A stretch of DNA of 64,000 bases from NCBI RefSeq assembly GCF_001293465.1, contig NZ_JSYZ01000017.1, positions 126,967-190,966 of the forward strand, in the 5' to 3' direction. Position numbers and translations under genes: made by a program. This document shows, in pieces, positions 26,609-35,300 of this stretch; position 1 is the stretch's first letter; every line of letters begins with the position of its first letter. This DNA is from Pseudomonas asplenii. GTDB lineage: Bacteria; Pseudomonadota; Gammaproteobacteria; Pseudomonadales; Pseudomonadaceae. The notes under the pieces are model-generated. The model made no database searches, was not told the DNA's origin, and worked only from the letters and a program-made list of their open reading frames with translations.

Positions 26609-29047
26609 ATGTCTGATTCTGTTGCTGCCAGCCTGCGTCTTGCGCCTGAAGCGCTGACTCGCCCTTTTTCCGCTGAACAGTTCAGCTTCTCCACCACCAA
26701 TGATCTGGAGCCTTTTCGCGGTGTGCTCGGCCAGGAACGCGCGGTCGAAGCGTTGCAGTTCGGTGTGGCGATGCCACGCCCCGGTTACAACGTATTTGTC
26801 ATGGGCGAGCCGGGAACCGGTCGCTTCTCGTTCGTCAAACGCTACCTGAAGGCCGAGGGCAAGCGTCTGCAGACTCCTTCGGACTGGGTCTACGTCAACA
26901 ATTTCGATGAGCCGCGCGAGCCGCGGGCGCTGGAGCTGCCCGCGGGCGAGGCCGGCGCGTTCATCAGTGATATCGGTGGCCTGATCGACAACCTGCTGGC
27001 GACCTTTCCGGCAGTTTTCGAGCACCCGTCCTACCAGCAGAAAAAGAGCGGTATCGACCGTTCCTTCAATCAGCGTTATGACCGCGCCCTGGACGTGATC
27101 GAGCGCCTGGCACTGGAGAAGGACGTCGCCCTGTACCGTGACAGCAGCAATATCGCCTTTACCCCCATGAGCGACGGCAAGGCCCTCGACGAGGCGGAGT
27201 TCGCCCAATTGCCGGAGGCCGAGCGCGAGCGTTTCCACACCGACATCGCCGAGCTCGAGGAGCGCCTCAACGAGGAACTGGCCAGCCTGCCGCAATGGAA
27301 GCGCGAGTCGAGCAACCAACTGCGTCAGTTGAACGAGGAAACCATCACCCTGGCGCTGCAGCCGCTGCTGGCGCCATTGTCGGAGAAGTACGCGGAAAAC
27401 GCGGCGGTCTGCGGTTATCTGCAAGCCATGCAGGTCAATCTGCTGCGCACCGTGGTCGAGCAACTGGTGGACGACAGCAAGACCGATGCGGTGGCGCGCA
27501 AGCTGCTCGAGGAGCAGTACGCCCCGAGCCTGGTGGTCGGGCATCCGGCCAGCGGCGGTGCGCCGGTGGTGTTCGAACCGCATCCGACCTACGACAACCT
27601 GTTCGGCCGGATCGAATACAGCACCGACCAGGGCGCGCTGTACACCACCTACCGGCAACTGCGCCCGGGCGCGCTGCACCGGGCCAATGGCGGCTTCCTG
27701 ATCCTCGAAGCCGAGAAGATGCTCAGCGAGCCGTTCGTCTGGGATGCCCTCAAGCGTGCCCTGCAGTCGCGCAAGCTGAAGATGGAGTCGCCGCTGGGCG
27801 AACTGGGACGCCTGGCGACCGTGACCCTGACGCCACAGATGATCCCCTTGCAACTCAAGGTCATCATCATTGGCGCGCGTCATCTGTATTACACCCTGCA
27901 GGACCTGGACCCGGACTTCCAGGAGATGTTCCGCGTGCTGGTGGACTTCGACGAAGACATTCCGATGGTCGACGAGAGCCTGGAACAGTTCGCCCAGTTG
28001 CTCAAGACCCGTACCTCGGAAGAGGGCATGGCGCCGCTGACCGCCGACGCGGTGGCGCGCCTGGCGACCTACAGCGCCCGCCTGGCCGAACACCAGGGGC
28101 GGCTGTCGGCGCGCATCGGTGATCTGTTCCAACTGGTCAGTGAGGCGGACTTCATCCGTCACCTGGCCGGCGACGAGCGCACCGATGCCGGGCATATCGA
28201 GCGGGCGCTGAAAGCCAAGGCCACGCGCACCGGCCGGGTCTCGGCGCGGATTCTCGACGACATGCTGGCGGGGATCATCCTGATCGATACCGACGGTGCG
28301 GCGGTCGGCAAGTGCAACGGTCTGACGGTGCTGGAGGTCGGCGATTCGGCGTTTGGCGTGCCGGCGCGGATCTCCGCCACGGTCTATCCGGGGGGCAGCG
28401 GTATCGTCGATATCGAGCGTGAGGTGAACCTTGGGCAGCCGATTCACTCCAAGGGGGTAATGATTCTCACCGGCTATCTGGGTAGCCGGTATGCCCAGGA
28501 GTTCCCCCTGGCGATCTCCGCGAGCATCGCCCTGGAGCAGTCCTACGGTTATGTCGATGGCGACAGCGCGTCCCTCGGCGAGGCCTGTACGCTGATTTCG
28601 GCCCTGTCGAAGACCCCGCTCAAGCAGTGCTTCGCCATTACCGGCTCGATCAACCAGTTCGGTGAGGTGCAGGCGGTGGGCGGGGTCAACGAGAAGATCG
28701 AGGGCTTTTTCCGGCTCTGCGAGGCCCGTGGCCTGACCGGCGAGCAGGGGGCGATCATCCCGCAGGCCAACGTCGCGACGCTGATGCTCGACGAGAAGGT
28801 CCTGCAGGCGGTGCGTGCCGGGATGTTCCACGTGTATGCGGTACGCCAGGCCGATGAGGCGCTGAGCCTGCTGGTGGGCGAGCCGGCCGGTGAGCCGGAT
28901 GCCGACGGCCAGTTCCCGGAGGGCAGCGTCAACGCGCGGGTGGTGGAGCGCCTGCGGGTGATTGCCGAATTGATCAGCGAGGACGACCTCAAGGAGGCCG
29001 AGAAGGAGGCCGCCGAGCAGGCGCTGGCGGAGGTCAAGCCGTCCTGA
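26609..29047 (+). CDS. Lon-family ATP-dependent protease (LonB-like, PA4576 type)
   Basis: An 812-residue AAA+/Lon protein. The carboxy-terminal protease domain has the catalytic serine 653 in DGDSAS and lysine 696 in VGGVNEK, 43 residues apart as in Lon. The amino-terminal nucleotide site is GEPGTGRFSF (66-75), where arginine 72 replaces the Walker lysine; a large inserted coiled region (about 190-290) separates it from the LEAEKMLSEPFVWDAL Walker B-like part. Substrates are unknown. AAGGAAG precedes the ATG. By position it corresponds to PA4576, a predicted ATP-dependent protease, as I remember it. Confidence 0.9.
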   Translation: MSDSVAASLRLAPEALTRPFSAEQFSFSTTNDLEPFRGVLGQERAVEALQFGVAMPRPGYNVFVMGEPGTGRFSFVKRYLKAEGKRLQTPSDWVYVNNFDEPREPRALELPAGEAGAFISDIGGLIDNLLATFPAVFEHPSYQQKKSGIDRSFNQRYDRALDVIERLALEKDVALYRDSSNIAFTPMSDGKALDEAEFAQLPEAERERFHTDIAELEERLNEELASLPQWKRESSNQLRQLNEETITLALQPLLAPLSEKYAENAAVCGYLQAMQVNLLRTVVEQLVDDSKTDAVARKLLEEQYAPSLVVGHPASGGAPVVFEPHPTYDNLFGRIEYSTDQGALYTTYRQLRPGALHRANGGFLILEAEKMLSEPFVWDALKRALQSRKLKMESPLGELGRLATVTLTPQMIPLQLKVIIIGARHLYYTLQDLDPDFQEMFRVLVDFDEDIPMVDESLEQFAQLLKTRTSEEGMAPLTADAVARLATYSARLAEHQGRLSARIGDLFQLVSEADFIRHLAGDERTDAGHIERALKAKATRTGRVSARILDDMLAGIILIDTDGAAVGKCNGLTVLEVGDSAFGVPARISATVYPGGSGIVDIEREVNLGQPIHSKGVMILTGYLGSRYAQEFPLAISASIALEQSYGYVDGDSASLGEACTLISALSKTPLKQCFAITGSINQFGEVQAVGGVNEKIEGFFRLCEARGLTGEQGAIIPQANVATLMLDEKVLQAVRAGMFHVYAVRQADEALSLLVGEPAGEPDADGQFPEGSVNARVVERLRVIAELISEDDLKEAEKEAAEQALAEVKPS

Positions 29048-29316
29048 CAGGCGTTGTGGCGGCGGGCTCGCTGTGGGAGCGGGCCCGTCCGCGAAGCTTT
29101 TGGGGGCGCCCTCGGGGGCGCCTGCGCTGACGAACCTGCTCTCCCAAGGGGTAGGTCAAGAATTTGACGTTTTTCGAAAAAGGTGTCCGTTTGTCCTTCA
29201 GGCTCTTGTACCGCCTGGATTTATCCTATTCTCTGGGCAAGGACATCCACTGTAGTCACTGGAACGATACAGGCTCCATCGGGGTCTGAAGACAGGATCT
29301 ACCGAGGGTCGCCGTC

Positions 29317-29634
29317 ATGTCGCGCAGCCTGTGTCTCACCCGTCAATGCCTGGGTCTGGTCACCCGTATCGAATGCGTTATTCGCCCGCTTGCCGGGGAT
29401 AACGGAATGTGGACCCTCCTGTTCGCCGCCGGAATGGCCGGAGAACAACCTTCCGCGATCAAGTCCCAGGGCCCGTTCCACGGCCCCTTCGTCGCCGAAT
29501 CCATCCTCGACTCGATTGTCGAAAGCCTGACCCTGCACGGCTACCAGTTGGCCGAGGAGCCGCAGATCTGGCGGCTGCACCTGCAGGCGCAGCTACGGCA
29601 GATCAACGGCGAACGCAGCCGGCAACTGCATTGA
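29317..29634 (+). CDS. Conserved hypothetical protein
   Basis: A 105-residue soluble protein starting at the ATG at 29317 with GAGGGT upstream. It ends HLQAQLRQINGERSRQLH, is arginine/leucine rich, and has three cysteines in the first 20 residues (SLCLTRQCLGLVTRIEC) but no clear domain. A short gene sits at the same place after the Lon-like protease in P. aeruginosa (PA4575 by memory). It faces a large lipoprotein gene with only 4 bp between stops. The 269-bp gap before it holds a degenerate REP (about 29070-29096) and probably its promoter. Confidence 0.7.
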   Translation: MSRSLCLTRQCLGLVTRIECVIRPLAGDNGMWTLLFAAGMAGEQPSAIKSQGPFHGPFVAESILDSIVESLTLHGYQLAEEPQIWRLHLQAQLRQINGERSRQLH

Positions 29635-29638
29635 GCAG

Positions 29639-31465
29639 TCATTCGGCCGGTTCGTTGTTCTGGACCTTGTCGAGCTTGACCTCGAAGCCGTACTCGACGG
29701 TCTGCAGGTCGGTGCGCTGGTAGCTTTCCAGCTGCGTAGGCTGGCCGTAGAAGTAATGCACCTCATAAACCGGCGCCGAGCCGGTTTTTCCGTTGTGGCC
29801 GCTGGAAAGAATCTCTTTCAGATAGTTGCCGCTGTCGTCCTTGGCATAAAAGCGCCAGGCATCGGCAGGGAACTGTTTCTGATCGACCACCAGGGCGTTG
29901 CCCCGTAGCTCCAGGCCCTTGGGCAACTGGCGGGCATCGAGGCTGTTCTTCTGGATGTTGGCGAGAAACAGCGGGATCGAGCCGATGGCGTAGGCCGGCG
30001 TTTCCGGAAACAGGTTGAGATCGTAGGTGATCGAGCCTTCCATCGGATCGACTTCGAAGGCTTCCTTGGGCAGTTCCAGTGGTTCGCCGCGCTTGCCCTG
30101 TTCGTCTTCGGCGAAAAAGGTCACCGGGCTGTCGCCGAGGTTGAAGGAGGAACCGAGCAACTCGTCGTTGAAGGTCCGGGGATGGTCGAACTCGATGCGC
30201 GCGGCGCTGGCGTCCTCGACCGACTGGCTGATGCTGACGCTCTTTTTCAGGTGCTCGGCATCAAGGTTGGCGTCCTTGAGGTAGTTGGCGGCCTGATCGT
30301 CGTAGACCACCACGGGCATTGGCAACGCCTGGATTTCCTTGCCGGTGGGGTTGTCGAACTGGCGTACCGGCAGGTCGAGGTCCTTGCGGTTGACCACCGC
30401 ATCGGAGAAATCCAGCACACTGATTTCCAGCCTGTCGACCAGGCCGTTGAAGTACACGCGGGTGTAGCGGCTGGGCTGGCCGGCCTCGAAGGTTTTCTGC
30501 TCATCGTCGAGTTTCTTCTCGAACTCGTCGCTCCAGCTCTTCTGCTTGAGCATTTCGTCCAGTTGCTTCTGATAGAAGGCGAGCTGGGCGGCATTCTCGT
30601 TGATCGAGCCCGAGCGCGAGAGGAACTGCCCGGTTTTATCCCGGGCCTGGACGATCAGCGGGTTCAAGAGGGTATCGCCGAGTTGCGGGGCTTGCGGCGC
30701 GCTGTTGCTCAGTTCGACTTCGGCATTGTTCCTGTCGAGGGACACCAGGGTCAGGCTGATGTTGTCCTGGATCTGGCGCTTGCCGATGTCCTTGCCGGTC
30801 AGGCTGAAGGTCACGATTTTGCGCGGGGCGATCACCTCGATCTTGCCGTGCAGGGTGACCGGCTGTGGCTGTTTGCTGTTCTCGATCTCCAGCCCCTCGA
30901 TATAGGGGTAGCTGACGGTCAGGTCATCCGGGTTGGTCAGGTTCGCGCTGGAGGGGCTCAACTGGATCCCGGGATCGGTTTCCGACCATTCCGGCTGGAA
31001 AGGGATCACCTGCTTGTCGCTGAGGGTTACCGACTGCCATTCCAGCGCGTGGGGGAAGGGGAATTCGGTCGGGTAGTTGAAACTGAACGGGAAGATCGGC
31101 TGCAGGTCGGTCAGGTAGTCGGAGCTGGATTTCTTGCGCAGCACGAACAGCCCGTTGATATAGGTCTCGGCCAGGGCCTGGGGGCTTGCGTAGTGCTTGA
31201 GCAACGCCAGGGCATCGTCGCCGTACTCGGTCTCGATCGGCTTGTCCCGCAGGCGCAGGCGGGCCCGTTCGAGCAGCAGCAGCGAGCCGCCGAGGTCCGC
31301 CACGGCGTCCTTGAGCTTGGGGTCCTGAATGCCGTCCAGGGTTTTCTCGAACTGCGCGGTCCGTTCTTCAAGGCTGGCCTGGGGCGGCTTGTCGTGGGGC
31401 GAGCAGGCGTTCAGCAGCAGAGCGGCCGAGAGTCCGAGGCAACCCAGGGGGCGTCGCAAATCCAT
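29639..31465 (-). CDS. Large predicted lipoprotein, unknown function
   Basis: A 608-residue protein with a lipoprotein signal (MDLRRPLGCLGLSAALLLNACS; lipobox LNAC, cysteine 21). The amino-terminal third is helical and leucine/arginine rich (GGSLLLLERARLRLRDK), followed by long stretches of alternating polar and hydrophobic residues, suggesting beta domains, with a lysine-rich coil near 300-330. I see no enzyme motif. It probably sits in the outer or inner membrane facing the periplasm. It has its own promoter region shared divergently with the UPF0114 gene. Confidence 0.8.
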   Translation of the reverse strand: MDLRRPLGCLGLSAALLLNACSPHDKPPQASLEERTAQFEKTLDGIQDPKLKDAVADLGGSLLLLERARLRLRDKPIETEYGDDALALLKHYASPQALAETYINGLFVLRKKSSSDYLTDLQPIFPFSFNYPTEFPFPHALEWQSVTLSDKQVIPFQPEWSETDPGIQLSPSSANLTNPDDLTVSYPYIEGLEIENSKQPQPVTLHGKIEVIAPRKIVTFSLTGKDIGKRQIQDNISLTLVSLDRNNAEVELSNSAPQAPQLGDTLLNPLIVQARDKTGQFLSRSGSINENAAQLAFYQKQLDEMLKQKSWSDEFEKKLDDEQKTFEAGQPSRYTRVYFNGLVDRLEISVLDFSDAVVNRKDLDLPVRQFDNPTGKEIQALPMPVVVYDDQAANYLKDANLDAEHLKKSVSISQSVEDASAARIEFDHPRTFNDELLGSSFNLGDSPVTFFAEDEQGKRGEPLELPKEAFEVDPMEGSITYDLNLFPETPAYAIGSIPLFLANIQKNSLDARQLPKGLELRGNALVVDQKQFPADAWRFYAKDDSGNYLKEILSSGHNGKTGSAPVYEVHYFYGQPTQLESYQRTDLQTVEYGFEVKLDKVQNNEPAE

Positions 31466-31637
31466 TGTTCAGTTTTCCTGTCCACAGTACATGCGCGATG
31501 TCATTGATGCCGACACTAGCAGAAAATTGCCCGGAAGCAGCTGTCCTGCCGTTGAACGAGGTGCGTGATGCAGGCTTTTTCCCTCGGGTTGAGGCGCTGG
31601 TATACTCGCGGCCATTTTCAGGCGATATGTGAGATTC

Positions 31638-32126
31638 ATGGAACGGTTTATTGAAAATGCGATGTATGCGTCGCGCTGGCTGTTGGCGCCGATCTACTTC
31701 GGCTTGTCCCTGGGGTTGCTGGCACTGGCCCTGAAATTCTTCCAGGAAGTGTTTCACGTTATTCCCAACGTGTTTTCCATGGCCGAGTCCGAGCTGATCC
31801 TGGTGCTGCTGTCGATGATCGACATGGCCCTGGTGGGCGGGCTGCTGGTGATGGTGATGATGTCCGGCTACGAGAACTTCGTCTCCCAGCTGGATATCTC
31901 CGACGACAAGGAGAAGCTCAGCTGGCTGGGCAAGATGGACTCCACTTCGTTGAAGATGAAAGTGGCGGCGTCCATCGTGGCGATCTCCTCGATTCACCTG
32001 CTGCGGGTGTTCATGGACGCCAAGAACGTCGATCCGGTGCATCTGCAGTGGTACGTGATCATTCACATGACGTTCGTGGTCTCGGCGTTCGCCATGGGCT
32101 ACCTGGACAAGGTGACCAAGCACTGA
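31638..32126 (+). CDS. UPF0114 (YqhA) family membrane protein
   Basis: A 162-residue inner-membrane protein with three or four helices (about 14-36, 55-78, 108-126, 136-156). Family phrases include MERFIENAMYASRWLLAPIY and LIDMALVGGLLVMVM (here MIDMALVGGLLVMVM), and the cytoplasmic loop MSGYENFVSQLDI. The ATG at 31638 is preferred to the GTG at 31629. Function is unknown. It stands alone between divergent and downstream genes. Confidence 0.9.
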   Translation: MERFIENAMYASRWLLAPIYFGLSLGLLALALKFFQEVFHVIPNVFSMAESELILVLLSMIDMALVGGLLVMVMMSGYENFVSQLDISDDKEKLSWLGKMDSTSLKMKVAASIVAISSIHLLRVFMDAKNVDPVHLQWYVIIHMTFVVSAFAMGYLDKVTKH

Positions 32127-32316
32127 TCCCCGGCTGCCATGTCGACTCGCACCGCCCGTTCGTTGTGAAACGCACGGGCGGTGTCGTTTCTGGGGATGGG
32201 CTGCTAACCGTGGGTGCTTCTGTGCTAGTCTGCCCACCCTTTTTGGTTCCGGGCGCGAGGGGAGATGCCGTGTTTTCAGGGTATTTTCCGGAGCAGTCCC
32301 ACAGCGGAGCAGTATG

Positions 32317-32934
32317 ATGTCCGAAGTAAATCTGTCCACCGACGAAACCCGCGTCAGCTACGGTATTGGCCGTCAGTTGGGTGACCAGCTGCGTGACAAC
32401 CCGCCACCCGGCGTCAGCCTGGACGCGATCCTGGTCGGTCTGACCGACGCCTTCAACGGCCAGCCAAGCCGTGTGAGCCAGGAAGAACTGTCCGCCAGCT
32501 TCAAGGTCATTCGTGAAATCATGCAGGCCGAAGCGGCCGCCAAGGCTGAAGCCGCAGCGGGTGCCGGCCTGGCGTTCCTGGCGGAAAACGCCAAGCGTGA
32601 AGGTATCACCACCCTGGCCTCGGGCCTGCAGTTCGAAGTGCTGACCCAGGGTGACGGCGCCAGGCCGACCCGTGAGGACACCGTGCGCACTCACTACCAC
32701 GGTACCCTGATCGACGGCTCCGTGTTCGACAGCTCCTACGAGCGTGGCCAGCCTGCCGAGTTCCCGGTGGGTGGCGTGATCGCCGGTTGGACCGAAGCCC
32801 TGCAACTGATGAACGCCGGCAGCAAATGGCGTCTGTACGTGCCGAGCGAGCTGGCCTATGGCGCCCAGGGCGTTGGCAGCATCCCGCCGCACAGCGTGCT
32901 GGTGTTCGACGTCGAGCTGCTGGCCGTCCTGTAA
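32317..32934 (+). CDS. fklB: FKBP-type peptidyl-prolyl isomerase FklB
   Basis: A 205-residue two-part isomerase: a helical dimerisation arm (about 1-88, with DETRVSYGIGRQLGDQL) and an FKBP domain (about 95-205). Active-site phrases are VRTHYHGTLIDGSVFDSS, FPVGGVIAGWTEALQLM and GSKWRLYVPSELAYG. No signal peptide is present, so it acts in the cytoplasm. Two adjacent ATGs occur at 32314 and 32317; the second is better spaced from GCGGAG. It is monocistronic, with a long hairpin after it. Confidence 0.93.
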   Translation: MSEVNLSTDETRVSYGIGRQLGDQLRDNPPPGVSLDAILVGLTDAFNGQPSRVSQEELSASFKVIREIMQAEAAAKAEAAAGAGLAFLAENAKREGITTLASGLQFEVLTQGDGARPTREDTVRTHYHGTLIDGSVFDSSYERGQPAEFPVGGVIAGWTEALQLMNAGSKWRLYVPSELAYGAQGVGSIPPHSVLVFDVELLAVL

Positions 32935-32945
32935 GCCGCTGCTGA

Positions 32946-33027
32946 AGCAGGCGGTGCGGCGATCCGACTGGCCCGCGCAGAGGCGATGGCCTGTTCGCGA
33001 CTAGATCGTATCGCCGGACCGCCTGCT
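32946..33027. repeat. Large REP-like inverted repeat
   Basis: Arms AGCAGGCGGTGCGGCGAT (32946-32963) and its complement at 33010-33027 match at 17 of 18 positions around a 46-base centre. It lies between convergent fklB and a small iron-regulated gene, and could end transcription from both sides. Confidence 0.7.
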
Positions 33028-33061
33028 CCCACAGGGGCAGTGGTGTGAGCCTGAGTAGAGT

Positions 33062-33319
33062 TCACATCTGCAGCTTGCTGTGGAGATCCGCCGTGGGGCG
33101 CAATGCCCGGGCATAACAGAACAGGAACAGGTTGCGCACCAGTTCCTTGAGCACCAGCGGTTCGCTGGAACTCAACCCGCTGACATCCAGGTCGCCCTGG
33201 TCCTGCAGCTCATGCAGCGCTTCTTCCTCCAGTACCGCACAGACTTCACCCGTTTCCCGATGCAGGATGCGCAGGTAAGGGTGTGGGCGGTCCAGCCAGG
33301 CATCGATCAAATAAGTCAT
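33062..33319 (-). CDS. Small Fur-controlled protein of unknown function (PA4570-like)
   Basis: An 85-residue acidic protein starting MTYLIDAWLDRPHPYLRILH, with EEEALHELQDQGDLDVSGL in the middle. There is no signal peptide, membrane segment or recognised domain. GGAGATGAG precedes the ATG, and a near-perfect 19-bp Fur box lies 25-43 bp upstream, so strong induction by iron starvation is expected. By position and regulation it matches P. aeruginosa PA4570, reported among low-iron-induced genes. What it does in iron limitation is unknown. Confidence 0.85.
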   Translation of the reverse strand: MTYLIDAWLDRPHPYLRILHRETGEVCAVLEEEALHELQDQGDLDVSGLSSSEPLVLKELVRNLFLFCYARALRPTADLHSKLQM

Positions 33320-33343
33320 GGTCTCATCTCCTTGATGGGTTTC

Positions 33344-33362
33344 AATGAGAATAATTCTTATT
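33344..33362. promoter_or_regulatory. Fur box
   Basis: AATGAGAATAATTCTTATT is a 19-bp palindrome with one mismatched pair around a central A, and closely resembles the Fur consensus. It lies 25 bp upstream of the small PA4570-like gene start. Confidence 0.85.
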
Positions 33363-33524
33363 CAAAGAATAGCAAGTGCCTATTGGCGGATTCCTGGTTT
33401 TTCTGTGGGGGAATTGATCTGAAATCGGGAATCGGGGGAGGAGGGGGACGCCAGGGGGAAACTGCCGGTGATCCGGGGCTGCTGGCGACAGGGGCTGGTG
33501 CCGCGTCGCCAGCGTGGCATTTCC

Positions 33525-33866
33525 TCAGGCTTTGCGGACGAATTCCGATTTGAGTTTCATCGGGCCGATGCCGTCGATCTTGCAGTCGATATCGTGGTCG
33601 CCATCGCACAGGCGGATGTTCTTCACCTTGGTGCCGACCTTGACCACCAGCGAGGTGCCCTTGACCTTGAGATCCTTGATCACGGTAATGGTGTCGCCAT
33701 CCTGGAGGATATTGCCCACGGAGTCCTTCTTCACGTTGTCGTCGGAGGCGGCTTCGGCTTCGCCGTTGGCGGACCACTCATGGGCGCACTCCGGGCAGAC
33801 CAGCTGGACGCCGTCTTCGTAGGTGAACTCGGAATTGCATTTCGGGCAGGGTGGCAACGTGCTCAC
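33525..33866 (-). CDS. PhnA/YjdM family zinc-ribbon protein
   Basis: A 113-residue protein with a zinc ribbon (CPKC at residues 7-10, CPEC at 24-27) and the PhnA carboxy-terminal SH3-like domain (QDGDTITVIKDLKVKG, CDGDHDIDCKIDGIG). Despite the historical name, this family is not the phosphonoacetate hydrolase and its function is not known. It ends 158 bp upstream of the Fur box of the next gene and follows ispB on the same strand with a long palindrome between them. Confidence 0.9.
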   Translation of the reverse strand: MSTLPPCPKCNSEFTYEDGVQLVCPECAHEWSANGEAEAASDDNVKKDSVGNILQDGDTITVIKDLKVKGTSLVVKVGTKVKNIRLCDGDHDIDCKIDGIGPMKLKSEFVRKA

Positions 33867-33947
33867 TAGGGCTCCTCAGGTTTTGGGAAGGCTAAAAGCG
33901 CACATTATATAGGGTTTTGTCGGCGAGGGGGGAATGACGCGGACGTC

Positions 33948-33986
33948 TGCCGGAGCGTGCGGTTCGCCACACCGCACGCTCCGGCA
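33948..33986. repeat. Perfect 16-bp inverted repeat after ispB
   Basis: TGCCGGAGCGTGCGGT (33948-33963) pairs perfectly with 33971-33986 across a 7-base loop, 12 bp past the ispB stop. It has no T-run; it may be an unusual terminator or a decayed mobile repeat. Confidence 0.7.
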
Positions 33987-33998
33987 AGGAGAGGTGTG

Positions 33999-34967
33999 TC
34001 AGTGGGTGCGGGCGACGGCGAACTCGCTCAGTTCGACCAGCGCATCGCGGTATTCGCTGGCTGGCAGCGCCTCCAGGCAGGCAATCGCCCGGGCCACGTA
34101 GTCACGGGCCAGTTGGGCGGTGTATTGCAGCGAGCCCGAAGCTTCCACGGCAGCGCGGATGCTTTCCAGGTCCTCGATTCCGCCTTTCTGGATGGCCCGA
34201 CGTACCAGGGCGGCCTGTTCCGGCGTGCCTTCGCGCATGGTGTAGATCAGCGGCAGGGTCGGCTTGCCTTCGGCGAGGTCGTCACCGACGTTCTTGCCCA
34301 GGGTCTCGGCATCGCCCTTGTAGTCCAGCAGGTCGTCGACCAGTTGGAAGGCCACGCCGAGGTGGTCGCCAAAGGTACGCAGGGCTTCGGCCTGCTCCGG
34401 TGTCGCGCCGCACAGGGCGGCGGCGCTGTGGGTCGAGGCCTCGAAGAGCATCGCGGTCTTGCCGCGGATGACTTCCATGTAGGTTTCTTCGGTGGTGCTG
34501 GCGTCGCGGACCTTGGACAGTTGCAGCACTTCGCCCTCGGCGATGATGCGGGTGGCCTGGGAGAGGATCTTCATCACCGGCATCGAGCCCAGTTCGACCA
34601 TCATCTCGAAGGAGCGCGAATAGAGGAAATCACCGACCAGGACGCTGGGCGCGTTGCCCCACATGGCGTTGGCGGTGGAGCGGCCGCGGCGCATGCCGGA
34701 CATGTCGACCACATCGTCATGCAGCAGGGTGGCGGTGTGCAGGAATTCGATGGTGGCCGCCAGCAGGCGCAGGTCGTCGCCTTCGCGACCCAGGGCCTTG
34801 CCGCAAAGCAGTACCAATAAAGGACGCAGGCGCTTGCCCCCGGCCGAGGTGATGTAGTCACCGATTTTCGAGACCAGCGGCACCCGGGAAGTCAGCTGCT
34901 TCTTGATGATACCGTCGACGGCGCTAAAATCGTCCGCCACCGCGCGGTAGAAAGCTTGGGGTTGCAT
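33999..34967 (-). CDS. ispB: Octaprenyl/nonaprenyl diphosphate synthase
   Basis: A 322-residue trans-prenyltransferase making the side chain of ubiquinone. Both aspartate-rich motifs are present: DDVVD near residue 84 and DDLLD near 211, and GGKRLRP near 43-49 binds isopentenyl diphosphate. In Pseudomonas the chain is usually nine isoprenes long (ubiquinone-9), which the sequence alone cannot confirm. It diverges from rplU, the conserved arrangement across gamma-proteobacteria. Confidence 0.95.
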   Translation of the reverse strand: MQPQAFYRAVADDFSAVDGIIKKQLTSRVPLVSKIGDYITSAGGKRLRPLLVLLCGKALGREGDDLRLLAATIEFLHTATLLHDDVVDMSGMRRGRSTANAMWGNAPSVLVGDFLYSRSFEMMVELGSMPVMKILSQATRIIAEGEVLQLSKVRDASTTEETYMEVIRGKTAMLFEASTHSAAALCGATPEQAEALRTFGDHLGVAFQLVDDLLDYKGDAETLGKNVGDDLAEGKPTLPLIYTMREGTPEQAALVRRAIQKGGIEDLESIRAAVEASGSLQYTAQLARDYVARAIACLEALPASEYRDALVELSEFAVARTH

Positions 34968-35138
34968 CAGCGAGGGTCGCTCCAGAAGGGTTGCGCGGCA
35001 TGCTAGGGCGGGGGGTACGGCCTGTCAAGGCGGCCCCGGGCACCGTGAACGCTGCTGCGCTCGATAATCCTGCCCCAAAAGCCGGTTCGGACGACCGTTT
35101 TCAGGGAGAACGTCCGCAGGACAGCGCCTCCTATCCAC

Positions 35139-35167
35139 TTGCAAGGAATCGACAGCTTGCGTACAAT
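35139..35167 (+). promoter_or_regulatory. Sigma-70 promoter of rplU-rpmA
   Basis: TTGCAA (35139-35144), 17-base spacer, TACAAT (35162-35167), followed by a GC-rich discriminator. It predicts a leader of about 125 nt before rplU. The 333-bp interval 34968-35300 otherwise holds this leader and the ispB upstream region; no gene is seen. Confidence 0.75.
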
Positions 35168-35300
35168 CGCGCACCCTGAACTTCCTGGGCAGCACCTGCC
35201 TTACGCAATTGCACTTGGGCCGTTCCAGCCCCATGCAGCCATGCCAGCCAATACCTTTACCTATTAAGCGCTGGGTGAGCAGGATTATCGGAGAAATACC

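Noticed and set aside
31629..31637. GTG at 31629 as the start of the UPF0114 gene
   Set aside because: The ATG at 31638 gives the conserved MERFIEN start and is better spaced from the upstream purines.
32935..33061. A possible RsmW-like small RNA next to the PA4570-like gene
   Set aside because: In P. aeruginosa RsmW is reported near PA4570, but here the interval is mainly a REP-like hairpin with only two GGA triplets in suitable places. Too weak to call.
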